A stretch of DNA of 64,000 nt from Deuterostichococcus epilithicus (Eukaryota; Chlorophyta; Trebouxiophyceae; Prasiolales; Stichococcaceae): contig JAVTLE010000007.1 of assembly GCA_033439295.1 (NCBI GenBank), forward strand, positions 1,116,001 through 1,180,000, given 5' to 3'. Numbering within the stretch: position 1 is the stretch's first letter; the number at the start of each line of letters is the position of its first letter. The position numbers and the translations under genes were made by a program. The notes under the pieces were generated by a model. The model ran no database searches. It was not told where the DNA came from and worked only from the letters and a program-made list of their open reading frames with translations. Shown in pieces: positions 47,501-62,392 of this stretch.

Positions 47501-48635
47501 CGGTGGAGGGCAACGCCTGGAATGCGGACCATGTGGTGCCGGTCTTCCGCGGCGGCGGCGCCTGCGGCCTGGAGAACCTGCGCACCCTGTGCACGCCCTG
47601 CCATGCGGACGTGACGAAGGCGCAGGCCAAGGAGCGCGCCGCCGAGCGGTGTGACTCCCGTTTCTGTTGTGGGTTTTGTGTCATACCATTGGCGTTATCA
47701 CAGGGAGAGTGGGCGTCTGGGCAGGGGTTGTGGCGGCGCCCGCTGGACTGGGCGGCCCTGTGTGAAAACCCTGACCAAACTGGCTCGTGCCTCTGCGGCC
47801 TATTCGATCTGCGCGGTGCCGGCCTGGGATTCCCAACGTGGATTTCAGCAGAGCCAGAGCACAGCATCTATGCTCTTGCTGCAGGCTGATGCGCAAGCAG
47901 GGCACGCTGGATGCGTTCCTGAGGGCGCCGCCCGCTGCGAGGGCGCCGCGACCGCCGCGGCCCCAGATGAAGCGCCTTTATGCCGACGCAGGTGGGGGTT
48001 CCTCCTGGGCGCCAGCTTGCCTGCGTTCCAGCCTCCTCTCCCGCACTGTGTCTGCATGATTGTGCTGTCGAGCCCCAGCGCGGCTTTTCCGGCCCCAGTC
48101 ATGGCAAGTTTACTTATACACCCTCGGCAGGACTTAGTTCCGGCCCCTTCTGTGTCTCGTCAAACTGCTGGTCGCTGCAAATCAGACGACAGCGCTATAG
48201 TTGAGACCTGCCCTGCCATGCGCAGGTGACGACCCGGACAATGGGCTGCTAGTCAGCATCTCGCAGACGCAGGAGCCGCCGGCGCCGCAGCCATCGCAGC
48301 CACAGCGCCAAACGCCGCCGCCGCCGCCAAAGCGGCAAAAGATGCTGCCGCTGGTGATGAAGGACGGTTCTGAGAAAGGTTTAGGTTCCCAGACGGCGCC
48401 CAATGGGAGTGGAGGCGGCAGCGGCGGCAGCTGCGGCAGCGCCTGCGATACTTCTGCCGGTGGCAACCGTGGCGGCGAGCCCGGCGGGCACGCCGGCGAG
48501 CCCGGCAGACATGCCGGCCGGACCACCGGCGGCAGGGGTAGCACCGTGGGGGCGATCGCCTCCGGGGGCAAGCGGACGGCGGAAGGCACATCAGGCGAAG
48601 GGAAGGTGAGGGCGGCAAAGCGTGCCGCTAGCTGA
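35555..48635 (+). CDS. ZRANB3: ZRANB3-like SNF2 annealing helicase with C-terminal HNH endonuclease
   Basis: About 28 exons, main ones 35555-35610, 35747-36512, 36637-36923, 37096-37189, 37406-about 37549, 37785-38315, 38490-38584, 38821-39022, 39252-39383, 39581-39688, 39968-40153, 40428-40598, 40891-40999, 41474-41747, 42012-42119, 42499-42604, 42795-42935, 43233-43336, 43816-43855, 44127-45119, 45293-45438, 45688-45849, 46138-46290, 46481-46618, 46947-47144, 47451-47648, 47885-47991, 48226-48635; roughly 2050 residues. Helicase motifs: DEMGVGKTLQAI, VADESHTLR (DESH box), FLSGTPSLNRPFDL, KVLVFAHHK, FIRIDGATDSRDR, AAGTGLDFS, QAEDRAHRKGQ. The HNH nuclease (WNADHVVPVFRGGGACGLEN, then LCTPCHADVT) and four-Cys cluster CLVC/CVKCGVDC match plant AT5G07810. 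It should remodel stalled replication forks in the nucleus. QGTLDAFL after the nuclease resembles a PCNA-binding PIP box. GC donors follow 40598 and 46290. The splice after 42935 is not canonical, and the exon-5 donor is uncertain. Confidence 0.9.
36715..36805 (+). repeat. CCG/CAG triplet-repeat tract inside a ZRANB3-like exon
   Basis: A run of CCG/CTG units followed by CAG/CAC/GAG units encodes a Pro/Leu block and then a Gln/His/Glu block. Another CAG run lies at about 36250-36267. Both sit in the disordered N-terminal part of the protein. Such tracts often change length between strains. Confidence 0.85.
40976..41055 (+). repeat. Duplication of an exon end and donor site in the ZRANB3-like gene
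   Basis: The exon ends CTCCGACTGGCCCGCCACCG followed by GTGAGC. Some 45 bases downstream, inside the intron, stands CTGCGACTGGCCCGCCTGCCGG. The second copy lacks the GT donor. Confidence 0.55.
46605..46738 (+). repeat. 66-bp tandem duplication across a donor site in the ZRANB3-like gene
   Basis: Copy 1 begins GACCTCTTCTGCGGGTGCGC, holding the last exon bases and the GTGCGC donor. Copy 2 begins GACATCTTCCGCGGGTGTGC, with a potential GTGTGC donor. Both continue with GTGCCTGGAATGA and TCCAGAAGC-like blocks. The period is about 66 bases. Confidence 0.75.
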
Positions 48636-49365
48636 GGCGCGCCCTGAGCCATGGTGCAGGCGTTGCTGGGAGTGCGTCCATGCGGGCCTCTCCGGGCCGG
48701 GAAGCACTGCTAGTCTAGTTCAATTTGTGATGATGCAGCCATCCGACGCGGCATGCATGAGCAAACAACTCCATGCCTGACTTTGCACCACCGCCAAGAG
48801 AAGGGCATGTACATACTATTAATCGCTTTCTGTACGGGTGGCGTTGATGCACCTGCACTTCTGGATTGGAACTGCGACCATATGGAGTGAGGACGCCTGC
48901 CTTCCTCCGGTCTGGCATCAGGAAGAGAAAGCATTTCTGAGATATGTTGATGCCTGGTGCTGTCAATGGCGCTGGCGGCGCATCAACTACCAGAGGCTAC
49001 CTGCCTGATTCGGGGCAAGACCAGCGGCGCCAGTGCTGCAAAACGTCGTCGCCAGCGGTATGTGCGGATGCAGACCGTGCGCAGCAGTATGCGCTACATG
49101 TGTGGCTGCGGCAGAGGCACGCTGGCAGGTAGCAATGGGGATAGGCTTGGGGGCCACACATTTTGATCAGACACGTACGTAGTGTGCGTGTAGACAATAC
49201 ACATCCTACAACACACAAAGGCCGAACATGCAGCTCATCAGCTGGAGGCTTCAAGACCAAGCCTAGGGTTGAGTCGTCAGGAGCAGCCATGCTGCGGGAG
49301 CTGTCCTGGAGCGAGGTATGCCCTAAATTGTCAATGCATGTCCATGTTGCAGTTACTGGGCGGTG
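48636..49365. other. Convergent spacer, 3' ends of the ZRANB3-like and P-loop genes
   Basis: The flanking genes point toward each other, so this interval should contain both 3' untranslated regions. Open frames are short and without motifs. It is less GC-rich than the surroundings. Confidence 0.4.
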
Positions 49366-51495
49366 CTAGGCCAAAGAGGTCCACAACACGCGCTGGTCAA
49401 CGAGTCGGTTGTCCTCGGCCCCGACAAGCTGCGCCTCTGCCGCCGCGGCAGCGTGCGGCGCCACGACCCACACGAGGCGCAGCGGCTTGGTCGCATCAGG
49501 CAGTGCTGCTTGGATGTCCTGCAGGCTCCCCTGAAAGCCGGTGTCGCCTAGCAGTCGTGGAATGTCGCTGGCGTCCGGCACCGCGTGGAAAACGCAGCCT
49601 GCGCCTGTGATGGCATGCGTCGCCGCAGCGACGGCCGGGTGCCTGGGGATGCACAGTGTGTTGGCGGTGTGGTGCGCCAGCTCAGAGAGGCTCCAGATCT
49701 GAGCTTGCAGGAAATCGGCAAAGTCGAAACCATGATTGATCTTGCCGGCGTCTGCATCGCCAGGGGCCGTGCCTGCGGCGTTGCGACTCTCTGTGACATC
49801 AATTGATCGCAAATACCCATTCATCTTCAGACCATATCTCCAGCACCATGCTCTGATGAAATTTGCATATGCCCAATTCAAACGAATAAACTTGCCTGTT
49901 TTGCCGCCGTCAGGCTCGCCCTTGAAGGCCCTGCCCTCGATAGCGAGTTTCTGAAAAAAGACTCGGAACAGGCTGCGCCGCAGGAACGCATCAGCCTGGC
50001 CCTCATCTGGCGGCGGCGGCGCCAGCAGCCGCCGGACAAACTCCTTTTCGTCATCAGTCAGCAGCTGTTCCATCACTCCCACAGCCAGGCGCTCTGATGC
50101 CAGTGCCTTGTGGGCCTCATCAAAGCGGCCGGATTCGGACACCTGGCTCAGAAGCAGAGACAGTCAGCAAGACTTGCATGCTCAGCAGATACTTATAGTC
50201 GACGATTGACGCACTTTGGCGGTGTTGGACATAATTGTGGCGGTCAGCAGCAGCATTCCACTCTGCTGACTTGGTAGGTTGCCCTGATGCGAGGTCGAGG
50301 AAAATTCAACAAAGAGACCGCCATTTATACCTGGATGTGGAACATTGCAGCAAGTTCGGGATCTGAGGATGCGGCCAGCAGGCGCCCTGCAGGGCCGCCT
50401 GGCAGCTTCACGGTGCCATAAAGCGAGCGCTGAAAGCTGGCCGAATAGAAAGGGTCGGACACCGGACGTGTCATGGCGCTGTTGAGAACCTGTAACATTT
50501 GCAAAAGATGAGATTTCATTCATCCGCCAGCCAGGACGATGGCGTTAGGGAGGCCGCCAGGGAGGAGGGGGTCGATGCATGAGACCCCCAATAGGATGAA
50601 ATAGCGAATAACATCATCACCTCGTATGGTCGGCCACCAACCGTCAGGAAGGCGTTTGCAACGTCAGTGGAGCTTATGTACGGGTGGAGGAGCGCGCGGC
50701 AGGCCTCCAGCTCCGCCAGAATCCACAGCGGGTTGAACAGCAGCTTCGCATCCGGGTTGCCCTGGAAATGGATGAAAGTAGTTGCCCACAAGCAGCACCT
50801 GGCTTTCTGTTTAGGGTGTTTCCTTTTCTGGGTTTGCCGGTCACTGGCGAACAGGGCCAAGCACTCGCCAGAGCTTCATGGGGAATGGCAGGCATCGTCT
50901 GCAGTGCTGTAGAAGGTCTGGGGCAAGAGGAATGCCTGCGGCTGCTCTGGCGAGCAGTTTGTGGTGGAGAGGAAGAAGGCTGCGCCCGTGCTTCCAGTGC
51001 AACCACCGTCGCCGGCCTTCAGGAACCATGTGCCAGGAGTGCTCAGCAGGCCGGCAAACGCGCTGCTGTCTCCTCCAAGCACAGGTTGCCCACTGCAGAA
51101 CGCCAGCCGCTCATACTCTCCAGATCTAGGCTGCACGACGATCCCGACAGTGTACGATCCTGTGCCAACTGATGCATGGCGTACAGCAGCATCGCCAACT
51201 TGCCAGTGCCGTCAGTGCCGCCAAGTGCCACGCCCTTGGTGTCTGGCGCAGCCGCCGCGGCCCTCATCTCGGCCCACAGGGCCGGCCAGCAGGGGCGGAC
51301 GAATGTTTGTTTTTGCATGCGCACACCGTTCAGCCACGGCATCATGTGGTCAAGCTCGAGGACGCCTGAGTCGTTGACACTGGCCTGCTGCATGTCGGTC
51401 CAGAAGTCCTGGACGGTGTCGGGCGCCTGATGGACTGCATACATCGCAGACCGCACGCCGCTCAATAATACACCGCTTGCGCACACGCATAGCAC
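49366..51495 (-). CDS. P-loop protein resembling the Crinkler/RHS type, copy A
   Basis: Segments (minus): about 51043-51495, about 50876-51136, 50621-50761, 50330-50490 and a long final exon 49366-50143. The first part has TFVRPCWPALWAEM and a Walker-A-like GGTDGTGK, followed by LAMLLYAMHQLAQ, as in Crinkler/RHS NTPases (conserved W/R...L then GTPGIGKS, with L in place of S/T here). Next come YERLAFCSGQPVLGG and a strand-rich stretch with TWFLKAG, then WILAELEACRALLHPYIS and FLTVGGRPYE, which parallel the family's ELxxC...GGxPR segment. The C-terminal exon (FLRRSLFRVFFQKLAIEG, IWSLSELAHHTANTLCIPRH, KPLRLVWVVAP) is unknown to me but is shared with copy B. Reading frame is not continuous between the first two segments, so an intron, base error or decay must intervene. 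Family placement is from memory and moderate. Confidence 0.55.
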
Positions 51496-53092
51496 AATGC
51501 TCGAAGCCTGTCAACTCGACTCAACACGGAGATGTATGCATTGTTGATGATCAAATGATTCGGCTTGACGCCCACCTGCGCCTGTGTCTCTGTCCCCTCC
51601 CGAGGCAGCGCTGCAGACCACAGCTGATTGGTGGCAGCTGGGTGGCAGCAGGCTGCGAGTTGCGGTGCATGGAGCCGTGCCCTGGTTGCAGCCACCAGCA
51701 GACGACGATGCAAACAGGGGGACGGCGCTGGCAGCAGCTCTTGTCATGTCGGCATCAGCAGCATACTGACATGCAGGGCCGCTGACGCGGGCGGACCGCA
51801 GCGCGGCACCTGCACGAAAGATCAACCTTGGCAGCGTTCATAAGACGTTCATTTTGGTTTGAAGAGACCGCGGTTTCACTGATTATGATGCTGGAGCTCA
51901 ACCGCAGTTACTGTTTGATGCGGTGCCACAAACTTGTGTGGAGATGGCATCGAATCAGGGTAGGAGGCAAGCTGCACCTGCACGGGACACTCTTGTGCGC
52001 CAAGGGCTGGCATGGATTTCGCACGCTCGGCGAACGTGCTTTGAACGAGCACAACTTCCCGCACCAAGCGACGACCCCCTCCAGTTCTCAATGGCCGCAA
52101 TGCCGCCAACAAGGCTGCTGCAGCTCCGTTTGTGCATTGCAGCGGCTTTCGCCACGCAGACTGAAGCGAAGAAACTGGCAGTGCAAAATGCAAAGAGTTA
52201 CGGCCTGTCTTGAGCACTAACCTCGAATGCCTAGGATGCGTCGGTGTCCACCCTTGCTCAGAAGCTTCGCTGCCTCGGAAGGCTCGACCCCATCGCTCTT
52301 AGCGCCTGCCGCCGATAAATATTACATGTGCACAATTCAGACGAAGCAACAGCCGCTATTCTACAATCGCCGTTGCTGTGTCTTTTTCTACTGATTGTCT
52401 GGACTGCGGCGAGCTTTGCGCGTTCCTCTGGACAGCTGAAAGTAAATTTGTGGCCTGTCACTAAAGCGGGTCACAATTTCTGCGTGTTCGAAGCGCTCAC
52501 CCAGCCTGGCAACCATGCCGCCGCTGATGCGCGGCTTGCGAATGTCAACTAAGGGTGTGTAGCCTTCACTACGCCGCTGCTTCATCCATTCAAATTTCTG
52601 AACCGTTATCCGTTCAAGCAGCCGATTGATGGTTTTGTCGGCAGGCTGCTGTGTGGGGAGTGTTGCCGACATGTGCCGGCAGGCGGCATCAGTGCGCATG
52701 ACCCTGCAGGCTGCCCCACGGCCGCTGCGGCTGCGCACCGGCAGGACGGGCAGCTCGGCATGGTCGCCACGACGGCGCCTCCCCGCACTCAAGTCCTTGG
52801 CGCCAAAGTCACCTGACGGGCGAGAGGAGGCAGGGAAGCCGCGTGCGACATTGTATCATTTGCGCACATGCCCTGCTGCGGTTGCTGGCCTGCCACAATC
52901 CCGAGAGCGTGCAGTGACAGGCAGCATGAACGTAGTGTACTCCTGACAGAGATGCGTGCATAATGCTTGTTGAGAAATCACCAGCAACGGCAGCCGTGCG
53001 CTGCAACCACCTCGAAAGGGATGTGGTTGAATGGCTGCCTATGTGCGACTGCACTTCAAGGCATCATACTAGTGCGCTGTGTGCAGGAACTC
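51496..53092. other. Region between the two divergent P-loop proteins
   Basis: Should hold the 5' ends of both neighbours. The most protein-like frame is 52388-52792 (minus), containing KTINRLLERITVQKFEWMKQ and GERFEHAEIVTRF; it could be an N-terminal exon of copy A or a small separate gene. I do not recognise it. Other frames here look like noise. Confidence 0.3.
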
Positions 53093-55264
53093 GGGAGGCA
53101 GAAGAATGGGCCCAGCAGCTGCGGGTCGGCTTGCAGCAGAGCGCCAGCGCGGGGCAGGGATCCGTCTTCCGACTGGGCGAAGGCTGTCCAGGCTGGAGAC
53201 GGGATGCCTGGCCGTGGATGGGCGGGGCTGCCGCGCTGCGGAAGGGAATCATCATGCGGCCCTTCTGGCCCGCGCTCTGGGCGCAGCTGCAGGCGGAGAC
53301 GGCCTCGGACGACGGCACTCGTAAGCGCCTGGCGCTGGCTGCTGCCGGGACGGGCGGCACCGGCAGGCGGTTCATGCTGCTGTTCGCGCTGCAGCAGCTG
53401 GCGCAACTTCCGAGTGCCGTCGCCGCCGTCGTGCACATCAGTCGCAGCGAGCGTCTGGCGTTCACTCGCGGTAAGCCGGTGTACGCTGGGCATAACCTCG
53501 ATTTCGCCGCCTTCCTCGGCACATGGATCCTGGGCCACGAAGACAGCCATTGGGAAATGAGTCACAAGTCCGGCTCTGCACACAAGCTGATGCTGACTTC
53601 CTGACGTACATCACTCACTTCCCGCACCAGCGCCAGGTGCTCCCCTGGATTGCTGGTACTTCATGTTGCTGTTCTGCAGCTGGTGTTTGCATGCGTGACA
53701 TGCATCACCTTGAGCATTTCGGCATGCAAGCCACCACATTGCAGTTTGTGTTCCACAGGACCTCATCCGCTTGGGCTGAAAGATCTTCTTTCATCCGCCA
53801 TGGAATCTGCCTGATGAACTGGAATGCTGTCGGGCAAACTTGTTCATGCAACCACTGCCGCCGGATGCTGTAGCGCGGTCGTTCCTGCTGTGGGGCGGAC
53901 TCACTAAAAAGGCGGTGGCATTGTTCAAGCTACTTGTTTAGCATCGTCTGCAAGTGTCATGCATGGCACATGAATGGACGAGCTCAGGCATTGATGCATT
54001 GGCATCGAAAACGGTTTTGTTTTGCACGCTCTGAAATGCAGCTGGATGCTGGGCAGCAATCTCAAGGTGATGGCCCAAACTGTTTGGACACAGTTTCTGC
54101 ACAGGTCATCTAGATCGGTGTCCGCAGCCCCGCTGGTGACGCAGCTGCAATGGACTTGCAGCCCGGACCAGCTTCTCGCAAATGCAGAAATTTCAGCACA
54201 CAGATATGGAGGCTTCTTTGATCTGCAGGCACGTCCCTGTTGACAAAGCATCATTGCGAAAGTAGGTCGCCTCTAATGCCTGAAGCCTTGCACAGCTGCA
54301 TTCTGCATCACCGCTGCGGTTTTGGTGCCTCAATGCGTGCATGTCAACGTCAACAATTCAGAATTGTGGATTGGGGTTCTCGGTCGTGCAGCAGGTGGAC
54401 AAGGCTGACTTCCGAAGGGCGAGTCCGCCCTGACCTCTGAGGCAGCCACCATTGGCCTGCTGTGCAACCTGCTGCGCAAAGACAGAAGCCGGCTCCTGGC
54501 GTGGCTGCTGGAAGAACCGTCAGCCGGCCGCAGCCGATTCGAGCTCGTCCGTCGCGCCTTTTTCTGGGCATTGCTCCAAAAGCTCGCCCGAGACGGCGTG
54601 CTGTTGCGCATGCGCCGGCTCGACACCCCTGGTGAGCCAATCATGGCAGCTGAAGCCTGTCATGCTGACGGGAATGAACCTGTCACCGCTGCAAAGCCAC
54701 CTGGTGCTGTCGTGTCTTATTGGCAGCAGCTTGGCGAAGCAACGTGCAATGAGCCGACAAGGCTCGCCACAGCCGGATCGCCTGTGCCACAGACGGAGAC
54801 TATGCGCATGTCAAAACGAAACGTTTCAATGCCGCTGCAGGCGATTTGGCCGAGCCGCCAATGGCAGTGGGGCAGCAGCACACCACCTCGACTTCTCGGA
54901 CCACCTTCCTGCTGCACGAGTTCTGGGACCTGTCCGAGCTGGCGTCCCAGCCGGCGGACGGCTGTGCATTCCCAGGCATCCCGGTGCGACGCCGCTCGCG
55001 CACACGCTGCTGCCGTGCGGGTGGGCGTTCCGGGCAGTGACGGACGAGGACAAGGCCGTCTCAGCTGAGGATGTGGCGGCGCTGGTGGCGGCAATGCCGG
55101 CGGCGGCCGGCCCGCTGCGGCTGGTGTGGTGCGTGCCGCCGCGCCTGTGGTCGGGGTTCAGGGCTCGGCGGATTGTTCCTGCAAAGGGTGCGGCAGAGGG
55201 GCTGGGTGCCGAATTCGATGCGGAGAGGGTTCAGCAGTATGCGCAAAATTTGCGGGCCCATTAG
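53093..55264 (+). CDS. P-loop protein resembling the Crinkler/RHS type, copy B, possibly decaying
   Basis: Segments on the plus strand match copy A in the same order: about 53093-53520 (EEWAQQLRVGLQQS, IMRPFWPALWAQLQAE, P-loop-like AAAGTGGTGRRF, MLLFALQQLAQ, RLAFTRGKPVYAGHN), about 53780-53940 (WNLPDELECCRANLF, FLLWGGLTKKAV), about 54430-54630 (LLCNLLRKDRSRLLAWLLEE, RRAFFWALLQKLARDGV) and about 54840-55264 (FWDLSELASQPADG, CIPRHPGATPLAH, GPLRLVWCVPPRLW). The Walker A motif departs from the consensus (GRRF in place of GKS/T). The frame is interrupted in a few places and part of the middle, present in A, is not found. It may therefore be a decaying paralogue, or the local sequence may contain errors. 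Together with A it forms an inverted, divergent pair. Confidence 0.45.
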
Positions 55265-55644
55265 AAGCCCGCCAGTGGGGGCAGGCCTGGCGCGGGCCTG
55301 GCGCTTCTGGTCTCCTTGGCTCTTCAAGCGGCATGATCGATGGGCTCCACGAGCCATCTGGAGTTTTCTTCTGTACTGTTTCGTGACACATACCTAGCCA
55401 ACTGCTGCGCTGGCGTGCATGCATCATAAGGCAGACATCTCACGCTGCTATGACCCACCTGCTAGTACTTGGCATACACGCCATAGCTATGCTCACGCTT
55501 TTCGCGACCCTCCCAGTGGCCCAACGATCCGATGATCCTCACCTCAAATCCATCGACGTGCGCATATATATGTAGCCTTGCATCCGGCGGCAACGCAGTT
55601 GTGTCCCAATTCGCCACCAGGTCCTGCTGCATGCTATCTCGGCC
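55265..55644. other. Convergent spacer between copy B and PIG-S
   Basis: These 380 bases lie between the stop of P-loop copy B and the stop of the PIG-S gene. They should contain both 3' untranslated regions. Nothing else is recognisable. Confidence 0.4.
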
Positions 55645-58461
55645 TCACGCAGCTGCCGGCCTCCTGACGGCGCGCCTGGCCTCCCGCAGCAGCCCGACCG
55701 CCAGCGGCAGCGTTGCCGGCAGGAAGAAAGGCAGGTAGACGGCCAGCTTGTGCTGCGCCGGGAAGCTGAGCTGCGCGAGAATGCTGTGGTGGAAGAACGC
55801 CGCCTCCGCCGTCTGCGGCATGTGCAGCACAGCTTGAGCGAAGCCACCACAATGGGCAGCAAGGACGAGACACGTGGGGGTTCTCAGCTCGCCGAGCTTG
55901 CCTCTTAACAGGCATAAGCGCGCATCCAGGCCGCCGCGCCGTGAGAGACCCGCACAGGCCCCCGGGAAAGTCTGCAGCCGAAGGCCCACAAGTCGGCTGG
56001 GCAACACGGCGTCAACAGCCCTGTGCCGGAGGTTCACCTCCCGAGCCTCCTGGCTGGCGGCCACGGCCTGGCGGAGCTGCTGCGGTGAACGCGCCAGCAA
56101 CGCCGCCCGTGCGAGCGCTGCCAGTGCCTTCCGCACCTGCGGCAGCATGGCGTGAGACCTCGAGTGATCACTTGAGTCCCCCACTCAGAAATCCCTTGCT
56201 GGCAGCGACGGCGGATATTGGGGTAGCATGCGGAATGCAATGCAGGGCCGGGACCTTGCAAGCCGCTGAGCTCGCACCCAACTGCAAATGCAGTCGTCAT
56301 TAGCTACTGACCTGGTCCCCGACTAGGTCCGGCATGGCCAGGTTCGGCAGCGCCTGTATCAGCCGCGCCAGTGAGCCCAGGGTGCCGCCGGCGGTCGCGC
56401 GGTTGCCAGCCAGCGCCCGCCTAAGCAGACCGTCCACCTCGGCGGACGTGAAAGGCGCGCTCGGCAACACAGCTTCGACGGCCGCCGCCGCCTGGCAGCC
56501 GGCCCCGCTGCTGTCTGGGCCCGCCGCCGGGCAGCTGCCTCGGACGCTGTCTGCGCCTGCAACCGTGCAGCCGCCTCGGACGTTGTCTGCCGAGGAGCTG
56601 CTGTCGCCTCCCGCCAGCGCAGGGCGGCTGCCGGGCAGGCCCAGGACCTGCCGCAGCTGCGCCGTCACGATGCTGAAGACACCTGCAGGCGATCAGCCAT
56701 CGTTGCCAGCCCCGCTGTCGCCCAAGTAGACTCTGAGCCTGCTCAGGGGAATCTCTCTTCGCTGCAGGGGAGCAGCGGCCTGCAGGCGAGCGTATGCGTC
56801 ATGGCCTGACATGTTGGACGGTCTGCATGCCCTTATCCCTTGCACTCGAAAGAGTAGCGCTCACCTTTGAGCTGTGCGGGCGCAAGCACGGTGGTGCCGG
56901 GCCGCCCGCCAGGCGTGGCGTCCGCGGCGGGCGTCGACGGGTTGTGTATGATGACGCCTCCCCAGGATGGTATGACGTAGCTGTCTGTCGGCGACAGCTC
57001 GCCTGCGAGCGGTGACAGCTGGGCGGTGGCAGCTCAGTATCTCGAATCTCAGATTCTCTTCATGGTCCTACAGCAGATGGGTGCGACATCTGGGTGCCCT
57101 TCCTGACGCGCTGTCGAGCGTGCGGCGAACGATGCAAGAGCCGTGGCGCAACGCTGCTGCGGTCAGTGCCTGTTGACGTTGTGTGGCAGGCGGCAGCGCT
57201 GAGAATGCGCTGGGCCTTGCACCTGAGGGCAGCACCACCCGCAGCGGCCGCTGGCTCAGCGGCGGCACATACACCATCCAGTTGAGCGTCAGCTGCTGCC
57301 CCGCTCCATCTGGGCCCGCCCCCAGCTGCCCTGCATCGTGCACCAGGACCATTGAACTGACACTCTGGGTGGCCGGCTCGTGTGTAAAAAGTCCAACAAG
57401 CGTCATCGGTTCTGAACCAGTTCGCAGAGAGCCATGTTGTTGAGGTTGTTAACAGGAAGCAGGAAGCAGGAAGCCGGCTTACCTGCGTCAGGCGCCCAGC
57501 TGCGATCGAGGAAGAAGGGCAGGTCCTCGAACCGCAGCAGGTGCGCCTGGTGTGCTGCCGACCATGTTCCGTTCACCTAAGTTCATGGGGCCGCTGTCAA
57601 TGCATGCGAGATGGCACTTTCCAGGGGGCGCTGGGAGGCCCCATGTCCGCCGCACTGGAGCTGATTCATACAGACATTCAGGCTGCAGGTGCAGACCGGA
57701 CGGCACGTGGATGTGCGGTGATTTCTGATCCGCACCTGGGCTGCAATGTAGTAGAGCACCTGGCTCTGCACCGACAGTGCCACTAGCGGCCGCAGAGCTG
57801 CGACTGCAGGCCGCAGGAAGCGCTCCTGCAGTGCTGGGAAGTCCCAGCTGTATATGCCCCTGCGGTCATCAATCGGCCCGTGCTCACATGGCACAGCCTG
57901 GCACGCACAGCTGCAGCCAGTGGCGCGCACACAGACAATGCCACCGCTCATGTGATGCGAGTCGTTGGCTCAATGCGCCAGAGGATGGTGGCGCGAGCGC
58001 TTGCCTGGAGGGGTCGTCGTTGCAGAGGCTGAAGGATAGGACGCCCCTGCTCAACCCTAGCGCGTCGTCACCTCGACCAGGGCGATCCGTCGACACGCCG
58101 GCATCTGCCCGCAGAAGGCTAGCTGCTGACCGGGGCACACAGTCCACGCAGGGGCTCTAAGACACGCTCGGGACACGAGCGCTTGTACTTGCAGAGTATA
58201 GCGCAGCCGAAGAACTTTGCACCTGCTGCGAGCATGTCGTCGAATGGCAGCGCTGGCCTGTGTATGGTGGTCAGGCGCCACCAGATGGGAACACCTGCAG
58301 TTGCAAAACATGCAATATGCGGTCATGTCAGCATGCTGGTTTATGGACTCAACATGCCTGTCTTGAATAGCATATAGCAAACAATCCTGGATACCTGCCA
58401 CGTAGTATAGCGCGAGCCACGCGACAGCCAGCAGTCGTTTGCTGCATCGTGTGCCGCGCAT
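55645..58461 (-). CDS. PIGS: GPI transamidase subunit PIG-S
   Basis: Ten exons (minus): 58395-58461, 58223-58294, 58005-58125, 57736-57859, 57483-57576, 57223-57411, 56865-56984, 56312-56682, 56038-56136, 55645-55812; 1425 bases, or 474 residues. The first helix RLLAVAWLALYYVAGVPIWW and following TTIHRPALPF match PIG-S. So do YSWDFPALQERFLRPAVAAL, SQVLYYIAAQ, LTLNWMVYVPPLSQRPLRVV, PSWGGVIIHNP, FSIVTAQLRQVLGLPG, ASQEA and the last helix KLAVYLPFFLPATLPLAVGL before a basic tail. PIG-S is a two-helix ER membrane protein of the complex that attaches GPI anchors to proteins. Compared with human PIG-S (about 555 residues), much of the luminal part after the first helix (some 150 residues) is missing, although the exon phases join cleanly. 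The intron after 58005 has a GC donor. Confidence 0.9.
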
Positions 58462-58901
58462 GTCTGGGCAACCTTGACCTCAACCCACAGGATCACAGCA
58501 GATTTAATCCCGCGTTCATCTCTATGTATGTCCCATTCTGCTATTTTGGCGCTGCAAGCGATCAGTCTATCGGGACGCATGTGCAGGACCGGAAATGGAT
58601 TGCAACATCTGAAAATCATATAGAGCTGTTGACACCATCCGCGACATGTGAACACTCGCGAGGTAGGCTGATAGGTAGGTGGGCAACGAAACGACTGTGC
58701 GACGCCAATTGCCCCTCAGCAGGAGACACGGCACAGAGGAAGGAGTGGAAGCAGCGTGGCGCGCACATGGCTAGGGCATTGCCTATCGCTGAAAGTCCTT
58801 TCAAACGTGGCAGCTCGAGACAGAAAGGACTTCAAACAAGTTGACAAAACATGAGCAAACGATATGTCAGCAGATCTGCTACAGAATCGCATGTGCCAGC
58901 G
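58462..58901. other. Spacer between the RIO2 stop and the PIG-S start
   Basis: About 440 bases between two genes on the minus strand; it should hold the PIG-S promoter and the RIO2 3' end. No motif or RNA gene is evident. Confidence 0.4.
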
Positions 58902-62392
<3,491 letters not shown>

